44,248 nt of DNA from Planctomycetota bacterium (GTDB taxonomy: Bacteria; Planctomycetota; Planctomycetia; Planctomycetales; Planctomycetaceae): positions 1-44,248 of the forward strand of contig JAJXXL010000163.1 of NCBI GenBank assembly GCA_021781115.1, given 5' to 3'. Each line of letters starts with the position of its first letter. The first letter of the stretch is position 1. A program made the translations under genes and the position numbers. Below, in pieces: positions 9,860 through 17,160 of the stretch. The notes under the pieces were generated by a model that did no database searches, was not told the DNA's origin, and saw only the letters and a program-made list of their open reading frames with translations.

Positions 9860-11554
9860 TTAACGTCCGTTTGCGCTCAGGGCGGCCAGCCCGTCGAGCG
9901 AATTCGCCCGCCGCACGGCAATCGCGCCGGGGTTGGCCGTCAGCGCTGCGACCGACAGGCCCGGCCCGGCGGGGAACAGTTCCCAGGCGGCCTCGGCCGG
10001 AACCGCCAGCCGCCCAGCGCGGCTGCGGGCAATCAACGGTGCAAAACGTGGCGTGTTGCGAACAAATAACGCGGCCTGATCGTCGGCAAAGATCTTGACC
10101 CAGTCGCTGCGGCCCGCCAGATAATTCGCTGGCCCGTGCTTCGTGGGGACGAGGGCAATTTCAGTATCGAATTGATCGAGCAGCGGCGTTTTTGCCGGCT
10201 GGTTTCGTGACACCTGCTGAAACGCGAGAAAATCACGTTCGAGCTGCATGGGGTACACGGTGCGGTACCGACCGTCGAACGCCACCCGGCTCTGGGGAAA
10301 AAGGTGCCATAGCACGTACTGGCCCCAACCGTACTCTGTGACAAGATTGCCCGAGATTCCTTCGGCAACCATCAGCCGCACCGCCCGCGCCGGCACACCC
10401 GGCACGTCGCGTCGAACTTCGGTCGCGATGTTCCAGGGAAGCATTCCATGCCGCCACATCGACCAGGAGTCGTGGGCTTGCAGCGCGACGAGCGCCAGCA
10501 CCAGGGCCAGCGTCGCCACCCAGCGCCCCCCCGGTGCACCGGCAAGCTGTCTCGCGACATGCGGGAATAAGCGGTTCAAACCGTCGGAAAGCGATCCGGG
10601 CAACAGCACCATCACGGCGATGCACAACAGGGCGATATGCCGAATGTGCATAAGGCCCTGCACTGTCACTACGGCCAAAATCAGCAGATCGATCCATTTC
10701 CAGCGTTTCGACCAGGGCAGCGCGAGTGCCATGATGACAAACGGCAGGTAATACCCCGGCGACTGGCGCGCGCCCCACAGCGGTTGCCATTCGCGTACCA
10801 TCTGTTCAGGAATGAGGTGGTCCCAGAGCATCGAATATAGCGATGCACCGTAAGGGTTTAAAAGCGTCGCCGCGACCGACAGTCCGCAAACTGCACTGAA
10901 TTTCATGCAGTCGCCCCACCGCCCCGCGCCGGCCATGCAGCGTGCCGCGCCGGCCCCCGCAAATACGGCCATCAAGCCCACGCCGGCCAAAAAGCCGCCG
11001 TGCAGGTTGACCCACAATGCCGCCAGCACGGGCAACGACCAGATTTTTCGCGAACGGGGGTTGTCCCAATGCTCACGCAAAATCGCCAGGACCAGGGCGA
11101 ACAGGGCAAATGTCGCCAGTTGCGGCCTGATGAACGCCACGAAATTGGCCAGGCAAAGCGCTCCAAACACCCACAGGCAAATCGCCGCCGCCACGCTGCC
11201 CCGCGCCCGGCGCAGCGACCAGGCAGCCACGAAAAACACAGTGGCCACCGCCAAGTTCCTCCAGATCCACAGGCCGGTATTGCCGGCATGATTCCAGATC
11301 CACCCGTACGCATATTCGGTGAGCCACTCGTGGTTGACCCACGCTGCATGAGGCGCCGTGTATGAAAACGGGTCGGTGCGTTCGAGCCAGATCCCCTGGG
11401 CAATCGCTCGCAGACCGTACAGCGTATGCCCCCACAAATCGGGGTCGGCGATTGTCATTCCGCAACTGTACAGCAAGCACCCGAGCAGCACCAACGCCAG
11501 CAATTTACGCTGTTCACTGCGGCATACTTTCGTCGGCTGGTTTGTCAAATGCAT
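9860..11554 (-). CDS. Polytopic membrane protein, GT-C glycosyltransferase-like
   Basis: 564 residues with about ten hydrophobic helices and a C-terminal soluble part of about 170 residues. Near the N terminus, IADPDLWGHTLYG and ERTDPFSYT resemble the first extracytoplasmic loop of a widespread group of uncharacterised ArnT/PMT-like membrane proteins, in which an acidic residue pair is thought to be catalytic. WVNHEWLTEYAYG and RPQLATFALF fit the same group. I recognise the group but not a characterised function. It sits between the Flp pilin and a TadE-like gene, all leftward, so a role in glycosylating pilus subunits or a surface polymer is possible but only an inference. Confidence 0.6.
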   Translation of the reverse strand: MHLTNQPTKVCRSEQRKLLALVLLGCLLYSCGMTIADPDLWGHTLYGLRAIAQGIWLERTDPFSYTAPHAAWVNHEWLTEYAYGWIWNHAGNTGLWIWRNLAVATVFFVAAWSLRRARGSVAAAICLWVFGALCLANFVAFIRPQLATFALFALVLAILREHWDNPRSRKIWSLPVLAALWVNLHGGFLAGVGLMAVFAGAGAARCMAGAGRWGDCMKFSAVCGLSVAATLLNPYGASLYSMLWDHLIPEQMVREWQPLWGARQSPGYYLPFVIMALALPWSKRWKWIDLLILAVVTVQGLMHIRHIALLCIAVMVLLPGSLSDGLNRLFPHVARQLAGAPGGRWVATLALVLALVALQAHDSWSMWRHGMLPWNIATEVRRDVPGVPARAVRLMVAEGISGNLVTEYGWGQYVLWHLFPQSRVAFDGRYRTVYPMQLERDFLAFQQVSRNQPAKTPLLDQFDTEIALVPTKHGPANYLAGRSDWVKIFADDQAALFVRNTPRFAPLIARSRAGRLAVPAEAAWELFPAGPGLSVAALTANPGAIAVRRANSLDGLAALSANGR

Positions 11555-11677
11555 GTTTCCCGAGAGAGCAAGCGCCCCCCTGCATTGCGACCTGGCGCCG
11601 CAACTGCAATTCGGGTGGCGTGAGGGAGGAAACCGGAATCAACGCATCGCGGTTGGCCGGCTGGAGTGCGCGCCTGG

Positions 11678-12256
11678 CTATTCGTCAATTTGCAGCGAGC
11701 TGACCTGCAAGACCTGCCCGCTGATCGAAAATCCGAATACCTTGAGCCAGTCGGGAACCGGCTGGTTACCTGAAAAGTTTGACAGCACGCACACGGTCAC
11801 GCGGACTTCGTTTGAATTGAGCGTCGCCGGGTTCGGTTGCGTGAACGCAATCGAGGTGTTGCCGGTTTGAACTTTGGGATTGGTTCCGTTTTCGATCGTC
11901 AGTAACGCGCCGTCAGTGTTATTGGTGCCGCTCGTGCTCAAACTGATGTGATGCAGCGCCAGGATCGACTCGACCACGGTCGCGATGTCTGACGTGCTGG
12001 TGTTGACACGCACACCTTCGCGTGCGCCTTCAATCGCAGCCGTCGTCACCGCAGCCTTCACGAGCATCATCAAGCCGAACTCAAACGCCGCCGTGGTGGC
12101 AATCACCAGAATCGGCAGTGCCAGAATTACTTCGACATACACCGAGGCCCGTCGGCGTGATGCGTTTGAACGCCGGGGCGGCTTCCTGCCGTCGCGGCGC
12201 ACACCGGCCAGGTCATTGGTCGCTCGATCACCCGAGGTTATGCGATGGTCAAACAT
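11678..12256 (-). CDS. TadE-like pseudopilin
   Basis: 192 residues. After a basic leader of about 36 residues comes RRASVYVEVILALPILVIATTAAFEFGLMM, the TadE signature: a short basic patch, the conserved Glu in the first turn of the helix, and a single N-terminal membrane segment. The remainder is a small extracytoplasmic domain rich in Thr, Ser and Asn with the motif EVRVTVCV, which recurs as YVRVTVCV in the rightward TadE-like gene at 12979. The two are therefore paralogues. TadE proteins are minor pseudopilins processed by prepilin peptidase and needed for Flp pilus assembly. The gene is divergent from the 12979 gene across a 720-bp intergenic region. Confidence 0.85.
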   Translation of the reverse strand: MFDHRITSGDRATNDLAGVRRDGRKPPRRSNASRRRASVYVEVILALPILVIATTAAFEFGLMMLVKAAVTTAAIEGAREGVRVNTSTSDIATVVESILALHHISLSTSGTNNTDGALLTIENGTNPKVQTGNTSIAFTQPNPATLNSNEVRVTVCVLSNFSGNQPVPDWLKVFGFSISGQVLQVSSLQIDE

Positions 12257-12318
12257 GGGGCGGCGACTGTCTGTGGGAAGGGCGACAAGATGGGCGCGGG
12301 GAACTTGATCAGCGTCAT

Positions 12319-12344
12319 TAACACGCGATGATCATCGCGCGTTA
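12319..12344. promoter_or_regulatory. 26-bp near-perfect palindrome between divergent pseudopilin genes
   Basis: Two 13-base arms, TAACACGCGATGA and TCATCGCGCGTTA, are complementary at 12 of 13 positions with no spacer. The site lies about 60 bp upstream of the leftward TadE-like gene and within the shared intergenic region with the rightward pair. Such a gapless dyad is more like a binding site for a dimeric regulator than a terminator, since no T-run follows. Its function is an inference. The remaining intergenic DNA (12345-12740) holds no convincing gene. Confidence 0.45.
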
Positions 12345-12720
12345 ACGGTTGGATACAGCGACGGCGTGCGTCGCCACCGGTGTTGACAAACCCGAATTGC
12401 AAAACCAGTGGCGCCGCGAAGCTTTTGTGTACCGAAGCTTTGATTCGCGCCGTGATCACAACTCGCGATTGATCAGCATATCGCGTGCCAGCACACGGTT
12501 CAGCAATCTTTCGCGCGGCTCGAAATCGGCGTGCACCGGGAGAGTATCGTGAAACACTCCGTTCCAATTGCGTCTGAACCCACGCCAATTTCGTGGTTCG
12601 CCGCACCCTGCATGACGTTGCACAAAAACACCGCGCCCCGATGTTTGACGGATTTCGGCAACATCACATTCCGCCTATCGGCGGCGGCGGGTTGATTGTA
12701 GTGCAATTTGGCAAACAGCG

Positions 12721-12749
12721 TCGTTGGGCGAGGCAAGCGACCGTATTAT
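12721..12749 (+). promoter_or_regulatory. Possible sigma70-type promoter for the rightward pseudopilin pair
   Basis: TATTAT at 12744-12749 is one base from the consensus -10 and lies 17 bases after a weak -35 (TCGTTG). Transcription would begin near 12756, which rules out the ORF-track start at 12724 and supports a start further downstream for the TadE-like gene. Confidence 0.35.
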
Positions 12750-12978
12750 GCGAAACGATGCGGCGATTTCGCGATACCCCGTCCCGTGCGGCGCCGCCCC
12801 CCGGTCTCCTGAAACCCTCTTGGAAACGATGATTTCACCGCGTGGACTGCGCACTGGCATAAGGGTTGCAATGTCGATCGTCTGCGTTTGTGCACTTTCG
12901 GTCGCCGCGCCATGCCGCCGACCGCGCGACTTCACCAATCGCCGCTGGCCCTCTTCTCGACAGGCAAAAGTGGTCACG

Positions 12979-13572
12979 ATGGTTTTTTCCACACAGGCTT
13001 TGGCGACAGGGCGACACAACCGGAAGCCGGTTCAGTATTACCGGTCGTCCCACGCCGCCCCGCACGCGAACGCGCGGCGACGCAATGGCGTTGTCACGCT
13101 CGAACTGATCCTGGCGTTTCCGATTCTGTTCACGCTGCTGCTCGTGATCATTGAATTTGGTTTGATCTTTTCCGCGAGCAGCCACGTTTCCGCGGCCAGT
13201 CGCCTGGGGGCCAAGGTGGCTTCCAAGGCGGGCACCGTGGCGGGCCTGCAAGCGCTCATGCCACCCGTCTCCAGCAGCCCCGGTCCGCTGGCCACCGAAA
13301 TCAACCGCTATCTGACCTCCGCCGGGTTTGTAACCAGCGCCTGCCAGGTCACGCTTCAATACAACAACGGTGGCAACCAGGTGCTGACCGACCCCAGCGG
13401 CGGCGGGACGTGTAATTGCTCCGCCCCCACGGCCAATTTTCCCCCCACAAACTACGTCCGGGTGACCGTGTGCGTGCCGCTTTCGCAGAATGTCCCTGAC
13501 CTGCTCACGATGTTCGGCTTCTCGTTGACAAACCGCTCGCTCGAGCATACCACCACGTTCCAACTCCAATGA
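12979..13572 (+). CDS. TadE-like pseudopilin
   Basis: 197 residues from the ATG at 12979. The track ORF opens at 12724, but its first 85 residues look non-coding, the likely promoter lies inside it, and the chosen start gives a leader of about 40 residues, like those of the two neighbouring paralogues. The ATG at 12871, preceded by AAGGG, is an alternative. RRRNGVVTLELILAFPILFTLL with EFGLIF is the TadE helix with its conserved acidic residue. The extracytoplasmic part has cysteine pairs (CNC and VTVCV) and ends in aromatic and Thr-rich sequence. It overlaps the next gene by four bases, so the two are translationally coupled pilus-assembly subunits. Confidence 0.8.
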   Translation: MVFSTQALATGRHNRKPVQYYRSSHAAPHANARRRNGVVTLELILAFPILFTLLLVIIEFGLIFSASSHVSAASRLGAKVASKAGTVAGLQALMPPVSSSPGPLATEINRYLTSAGFVTSACQVTLQYNNGGNQVLTDPSGGGTCNCSAPTANFPPTNYVRVTVCVPLSQNVPDLLTMFGFSLTNRSLEHTTTFQLQ

Positions 13573-14219
13573 CCGACGCCATGCGCATACATCACGGCAA
13601 TGTTCGCCGAAATCCATTCACGCGATCGGCTGCCACTCGGGCAAACGTCGCCGGGGCGCTGCGTCGAGGTACTCACCGGCGGGCCGGCGTGGCAACGGTT
13701 TGGGTCATTCTGACCGTCCCGGCCATTTTTACGATGCTTGTATTCGTCAGCGACATTGCCAATCTTTGGCTGGCTCGCATCGAATTGGGCAACGCGCTCG
13801 AAGCGGGCGCACTGGCCGCCGCCGAAGAGTGGGCGCAGGGCAGCAGCACCACGCAGGCCCGCACCATTGCGCAGGATTACGCGTTTGCCAATAATGTCAT
13901 CGGCCAGCCGGTCAGCCTCGGTTCGAACCAGGATCTCGCGCAGGGACCGAATGACAATGCGAGCTGCACGGGCGATATTGTACTCGGGGCTGTTGATGTT
14001 CTTACGTTCACTTTCAGCGCGGGGACTGCACCGGGACCTCCCTCAACCCGGCATTTCGGCGTGAAAACGCAAAAAACGGTTGTCGTGCCCAGTCTCTGGA
14101 CCAGCCTGTTCGGCTTCACGCCCGGCCCGTATGAGGTGACAGCGCACGCCATTGCGATGTGCCCCGCGACGGGCACTCCGGCCCAACTCGTGCATATCAA
14201 TACCTTTACCTGCCCATAA
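13569..14219 (+). CDS. TadG/TadE-like pilus assembly protein
   Basis: 216 residues, starting at the ATG that overlaps the TGA of the upstream TadE-like gene. After a basic leader, RRAGVATVWVILTVPAIFTMLVFVSDIANLWLAR forms the membrane segment; this resembles the TadE/G-like helix that precedes a von Willebrand domain in full TadG proteins. Here the conserved acidic residue is replaced by Trp (VATVW), and no vWA domain follows, so it is a short TadG-like form. The next helix region ELGNALEAGALAAAEEWAQG is rich in alanine and typical of the family. It probably works with the neighbouring pseudopilins and the Flp pilin at 9362. Confidence 0.75.
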   Translation: MTDAMRIHHGNVRRNPFTRSAATRANVAGALRRGTHRRAGVATVWVILTVPAIFTMLVFVSDIANLWLARIELGNALEAGALAAAEEWAQGSSTTQARTIAQDYAFANNVIGQPVSLGSNQDLAQGPNDNASCTGDIVLGAVDVLTFTFSAGTAPGPPSTRHFGVKTQKTVVVPSLWTSLFGFTPGPYEVTAHAIAMCPATGTPAQLVHINTFTCP

Positions 14220-14253
14220 CGCGGCGTGTTGACCCCGCCAAGCGGGCGAGCCC

Positions 14254-15264
14254 TCAATTCATGCCCCGCCCCGTGTAATTGACGAGTGTCAGCTCACTTT
14301 CAGGCACCGGCAACTCGTGAATCGCTGCCGCGGCGGCGTCGAGCAAAGCCACCGCCTCAAGCGCCGCGGGCTCCAGTGCGTCTGACCACTCCTTGGGTAA
14401 TGGTTCGGCGCGGCCGCCTTGCCAGTAGTTTGTCACCGGCTCGGTGCTGGTGTGGCATACCCCGCCCAGATACTCGCCCGCCATGACGAACGCGCGAACC
14501 ACCCAAAACCGCCCCGTACGCAGCGGCGGGACGATGCGCTCCTGCAGCAGGTGCTTCCCGGAAAACCGATGCGGTGGCTCGTCTTTCGCCGCAACCTGCA
14601 CGCCATGCCCGCCCCAGCCGATGCGCGGTTTGACAACATAGCCTTCGGCAAACAGGTCGGCGTGTTCCTGCAAGATGCGGGACACTTCGGCGGCGCTTTC
14701 GACGGCAAAGCCGCGCGGCGTGCGAAACGTGGCCGCGGCTTGCACCGCCTGGCTGCAGCGCCACTTGTCGCGAACTGCAACCCACGCGCAATTCGGATTG
14801 ATCACCCGCACCCCGGCCCGCTCGTAAGACCAGGGCAAGCCATACCACCAGCGAAATATGCTGCCCGGCCGCACAGGGCGGCCGTCGCGGTCGATCAGTT
14901 CAGTACGCGGATCCTCGTTCGCTTCGACGTTGCAGATGACCGGCGGCTCGCGCAAATGCGGCATCAACCTGGCGGCGATGAAGCACGCGTCTTCGTCAGC
15001 GTCGGGAAACGGGTCGCCGGCCCGCCACAACAAGCAGGGCGTACCACCCGCCGCATTCATTGCTGCGGCGGTTAATGCAAAGGGGCGGTCATTGCCCACG
15101 AGTTCCTGGTATTCGCCCAACATATGCGACGCCCGATTTGCCTCGAGGAAAACCGGCTCGCCCCGGCGGTCGAACATGAAATCCAGCCCCGCCCACCAAT
15201 AGTGCCTGACGACAATCGACTGTGCCACAACGCCCGTTCCCCCATTCAGAGATTCAACGCACAT
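14254..15264 (-). CDS. ATP-grasp family protein, probably circularly permuted
   Basis: 336 residues. The N-terminal stretch GLDFMFDRRGEPVFLEANRA has the form of the last part of an ATP-grasp fold (acidic residue, then Glu-x-Asn that bind magnesium). The part that normally comes first, the nucleotide-binding GYVVKPRIGWGGHGVQV and HLLQERIVPP, lies in the C-terminal half (about residues 215-255), followed by FWVVRAFVMAG. That order matches circularly permuted ATP-grasp proteins such as the glutathionylspermidine synthase group, although overall similarity seems low. It would be a ligase making an amide or similar bond; the substrate is unknown. The ATG at 15264 has no clear RBS. A GTG 36 bases downstream, preceded by GGGGGA, is an alternative start. 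An upstream in-frame stop shows the ORF is not simply truncated at its N terminus. It converges with the pseudopilin genes. Confidence 0.65.
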   Translation of the reverse strand: MCVESLNGGTGVVAQSIVVRHYWWAGLDFMFDRRGEPVFLEANRASHMLGEYQELVGNDRPFALTAAAMNAAGGTPCLLWRAGDPFPDADEDACFIAARLMPHLREPPVICNVEANEDPRTELIDRDGRPVRPGSIFRWWYGLPWSYERAGVRVINPNCAWVAVRDKWRCSQAVQAAATFRTPRGFAVESAAEVSRILQEHADLFAEGYVVKPRIGWGGHGVQVAAKDEPPHRFSGKHLLQERIVPPLRTGRFWVVRAFVMAGEYLGGVCHTSTEPVTNYWQGGRAEPLPKEWSDALEPAALEAVALLDAAAAAIHELPVPESELTLVNYTGRGMN

Positions 15265-15393
15265 CGACTGAACGGCAGGCGATTATTGCATTTGCGATTT
15301 CGAGTCGTGACAAATCGCCGGCCTGGGAACCGAACCGAAAATCGCCCGTGCGGGGCGAAATTCGCTAATCGGGAAAAAATTGAGAAAATCGTA

Positions 15394-15422
15394 TTGACCA
15401 ATTTCGGCGAAGACTCTATTTT
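15394..15422 (+). promoter_or_regulatory. Sigma70-type promoter in a gene-free interval
   Basis: TTGACC at 15394-15399 and TATTTT at 15417-15422 are separated by exactly 17 bases. Transcription would start near 15429. No protein gene follows on this strand, but a strong intrinsic terminator lies about 120-175 bases downstream. Confidence 0.5.
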
Positions 15423-15428
15423 CCCGCC

Positions 15429-15604
15429 TCATTGAACGGACGCAATCACCCCTCTCACGCTCACTTCAACTACCACCATTCAACCGCTCAGCGAACGACG
15501 CGGCACGTCGGCCCTTGATCGTCCACTGCGTTTGATCCAATCGCCCCGGAAGTAGCGGATGTCCTTTGCCCCCCTGGGACCCGCTGCTTCCGGGTGTTTT
15601 TTTT
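15429..15604 (+). ncRNA. Candidate small RNA of about 175 nt
   Basis: The interval is bounded by a 17-spaced promoter and an intrinsic terminator on the same strand, with no credible coding sequence between them. It could form a small hairpin from CGACG and CGTCG near 15500 in addition to the terminator stem. It does not show the motifs of tmRNA, RNase P RNA or SRP RNA that I could recognise. A 6S-like RNA would have a similar length, but the ends do not pair as expected. The alternative is that the terminator ends read-through transcription from the pseudopilin genes, antisense to the ATP-grasp gene. Confidence 0.4.
15545..15604 (+). terminator. Strong Rho-independent terminator with no upstream gene on its strand
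   Basis: CCCGGAAGTAGCGG (15545-15558) pairs with CCGCTGCTTCCGGG (15581-15594) over 14 bp with a single G-U wobble. Eight uninterrupted T residues follow at 15597-15604. On the opposite strand there is no T-run after the stem, so it does not serve glgC. Confidence 0.75.
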
Positions 15605-15738
15605 CTGATTGGGATCTTTCCGGCAGCGATCTGCGATCCTGGAGCAACCTCAATTGCCACGCGGTTCGGGCGGCAGGCGACGGGGCGTGCGAACGCACCA
15701 TTCAGGAGCTTGGGGCTCATCGCTGACGGTCGAACCGT

Positions 15739-17013
15739 TCATCCGGCGGCCACGGGTGCACTGCGATAGCGGCTCGTGGTTTCGGCAACGGGAAAACCTT
15801 CAATCTTGCCGATGACCACCACGCCCGAATCGGTCACGGTAAAGCCGCGGGCCCGGTCTTGATCGAGGTTGTACCCCACCTCCATCTGTTCGGGAATTCG
15901 CACCCCCTTGTCAAGAATCGCCCGGCGGACCTTGGCATGCCGCCCGATATCGACCCCTTCGAACAAAATCGAATCTTCGACCACGGCCCAACTGTTGACG
16001 CGCACGTTGGGCGACAACACCGAGCGCTGCACCCGCCCGCCGGAAATAATCGACCCCGAGCAGACCATGCTGTCGAGCGCCTGCCCGGCGCGGGGGTTGC
16101 CGCCCCCCATTTCGGCAAACACGAATTTGGGCGGCGGCGACGGCGGCTGATACGTGCGAATTGGCCAGGTGCCGTCGTACAGGTTGAGTTCAGGGGCAAC
16201 GGCAACCAGATCCATGTTGGCTTCGTAATAGGCGTCGAGCGTGCCCACGTCGCGCCAATATCGGCTTTTGCCCGTATTTTTGTCATGAAACGGAAACGCC
16301 CGCACCACGTGCGAATGCAGCACCGACGGGATGATGTTCTTGCCGAAATCATGCGAACTGTCGGCCTGGGTCGCGTCGCGGCACAACTGGTCGAACAGGA
16401 AATTCGCGTTGAACACGTAAATGCCCATCGACGCCAGGCATTGTGTCGGGTCGTCGGGCAGCGGCTCGGGGTGCTTCGGCTTTTCCTTGAAATTGATCAC
16501 CCGGTGGTTCGTGTCAATGTGCATCACGCCGAACTGGTCGCCGTCTTTGAGCGGAACGGGAATGCAGCCGATCGTCACATCGGCCCCGGCATCGATATGG
16601 TCGCGCACCAGTTCCGCATAGTCCATCTTGTAAATGTGGTCGCCTGACAGAATGACGACGTAGTCGGGGTTGCTCTTTTCGATGCTGTAAATGTTCTGGT
16701 ATACGGCATCAGCCGTACCCTGATACCAGTGTTCGTCGATCCGCTGCTGCGGCGGCAGGACGTCGACAAACTCGTCGAGTTCGCGGCACAAAAACCGCCA
16801 CCCCAGGTTGATGTGACGGTCGAGGCTCGCCGCCTTGTATTGCGTCAGAATCAGGATCTGTCGCAAGCCGCTGTTGATGCAGTTCGACAGCGTAAAGTCG
16901 ATGATCCTGTAGATTCCGCCAAACGGCACCGCGGGCTTGGCGCGATCGCGCGTCAGCGGCTCCAGCCGCACTCCTTTGCCCCCGGCCAATACCAAGGCCA
17001 GAACTCGACTCAT
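15739..17013 (-). CDS. glgC: Glucose-1-phosphate adenylyltransferase
   Basis: 424 residues from the ATG at 17013, with GAGGAG upstream; the ORF track adds about 130 non-coding residues. The enzyme makes ADP-glucose from ATP and glucose-1-phosphate, the first committed step of bacterial glycogen synthesis. The nucleotidyltransferase domain carries LAGGKGVRLEPLTRDRAKPA, PFGGIYRIIDFTLSN, ILSGDHIYKMDY, NFKEKPKHPEP and YWRDVGTLDAYYEAN. The C-terminal left-handed beta-helix domain has repeats such as SVLSPNVRVNSWAVVEDSIL and GVDIGRHAKVRRAILDKGV. The length is normal for GlgC. No other glycogen gene is adjacent. It is divergent from the helicase gene, sharing about 130 bp of regulatory DNA. Confidence 0.96.
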   Translation of the reverse strand: MSRVLALVLAGGKGVRLEPLTRDRAKPAVPFGGIYRIIDFTLSNCINSGLRQILILTQYKAASLDRHINLGWRFLCRELDEFVDVLPPQQRIDEHWYQGTADAVYQNIYSIEKSNPDYVVILSGDHIYKMDYAELVRDHIDAGADVTIGCIPVPLKDGDQFGVMHIDTNHRVINFKEKPKHPEPLPDDPTQCLASMGIYVFNANFLFDQLCRDATQADSSHDFGKNIIPSVLHSHVVRAFPFHDKNTGKSRYWRDVGTLDAYYEANMDLVAVAPELNLYDGTWPIRTYQPPSPPPKFVFAEMGGGNPRAGQALDSMVCSGSIISGGRVQRSVLSPNVRVNSWAVVEDSILFEGVDIGRHAKVRRAILDKGVRIPEQMEVGYNLDQDRARGFTVTDSGVVVIGKIEGFPVAETTSRYRSAPVAAG

Positions 17014-17091
17014 CCTGCACTCTCCTCGTCCTGAACTTCGCTCGCTTACCTGAGGCTGGCTGGCAGAGCCGAAACTTTGCGGCCTCAGCGC

Positions 17092-17121
17092 TTGCAATCT
17101 CCTGTGGCACGATATTATATA
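17092..17121 (+). promoter_or_regulatory. Likely promoter of the helicase gene
   Basis: TTGCAA (17092-17097) and TATATA (17116-17121) are 18 bases apart in a locally AT-rich stretch of the divergent glgC-helicase region. A start near 17128 would give a leader of 15-33 bases. Confidence 0.45.
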
Positions 17122-17160
17122 CCGATCGAAACGAAAAGGGTAATGGCCAAGGCGTGCGAC

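Noticed and set aside
15432-15518. Histidine-rich 28-codon reading (TTG start) ahead of the terminator, resembling a his-type attenuation leader
   Set aside because: There is no ribosome-binding site, the start would lie within a few bases of the predicted transcript end, and no histidine gene follows on that strand.
15466-15720. 84- and 73-residue - strand ORFs over the terminator region
   Set aside because: They cross the strong + strand terminator, have no ribosome-binding site or domain, and look like chance frames.
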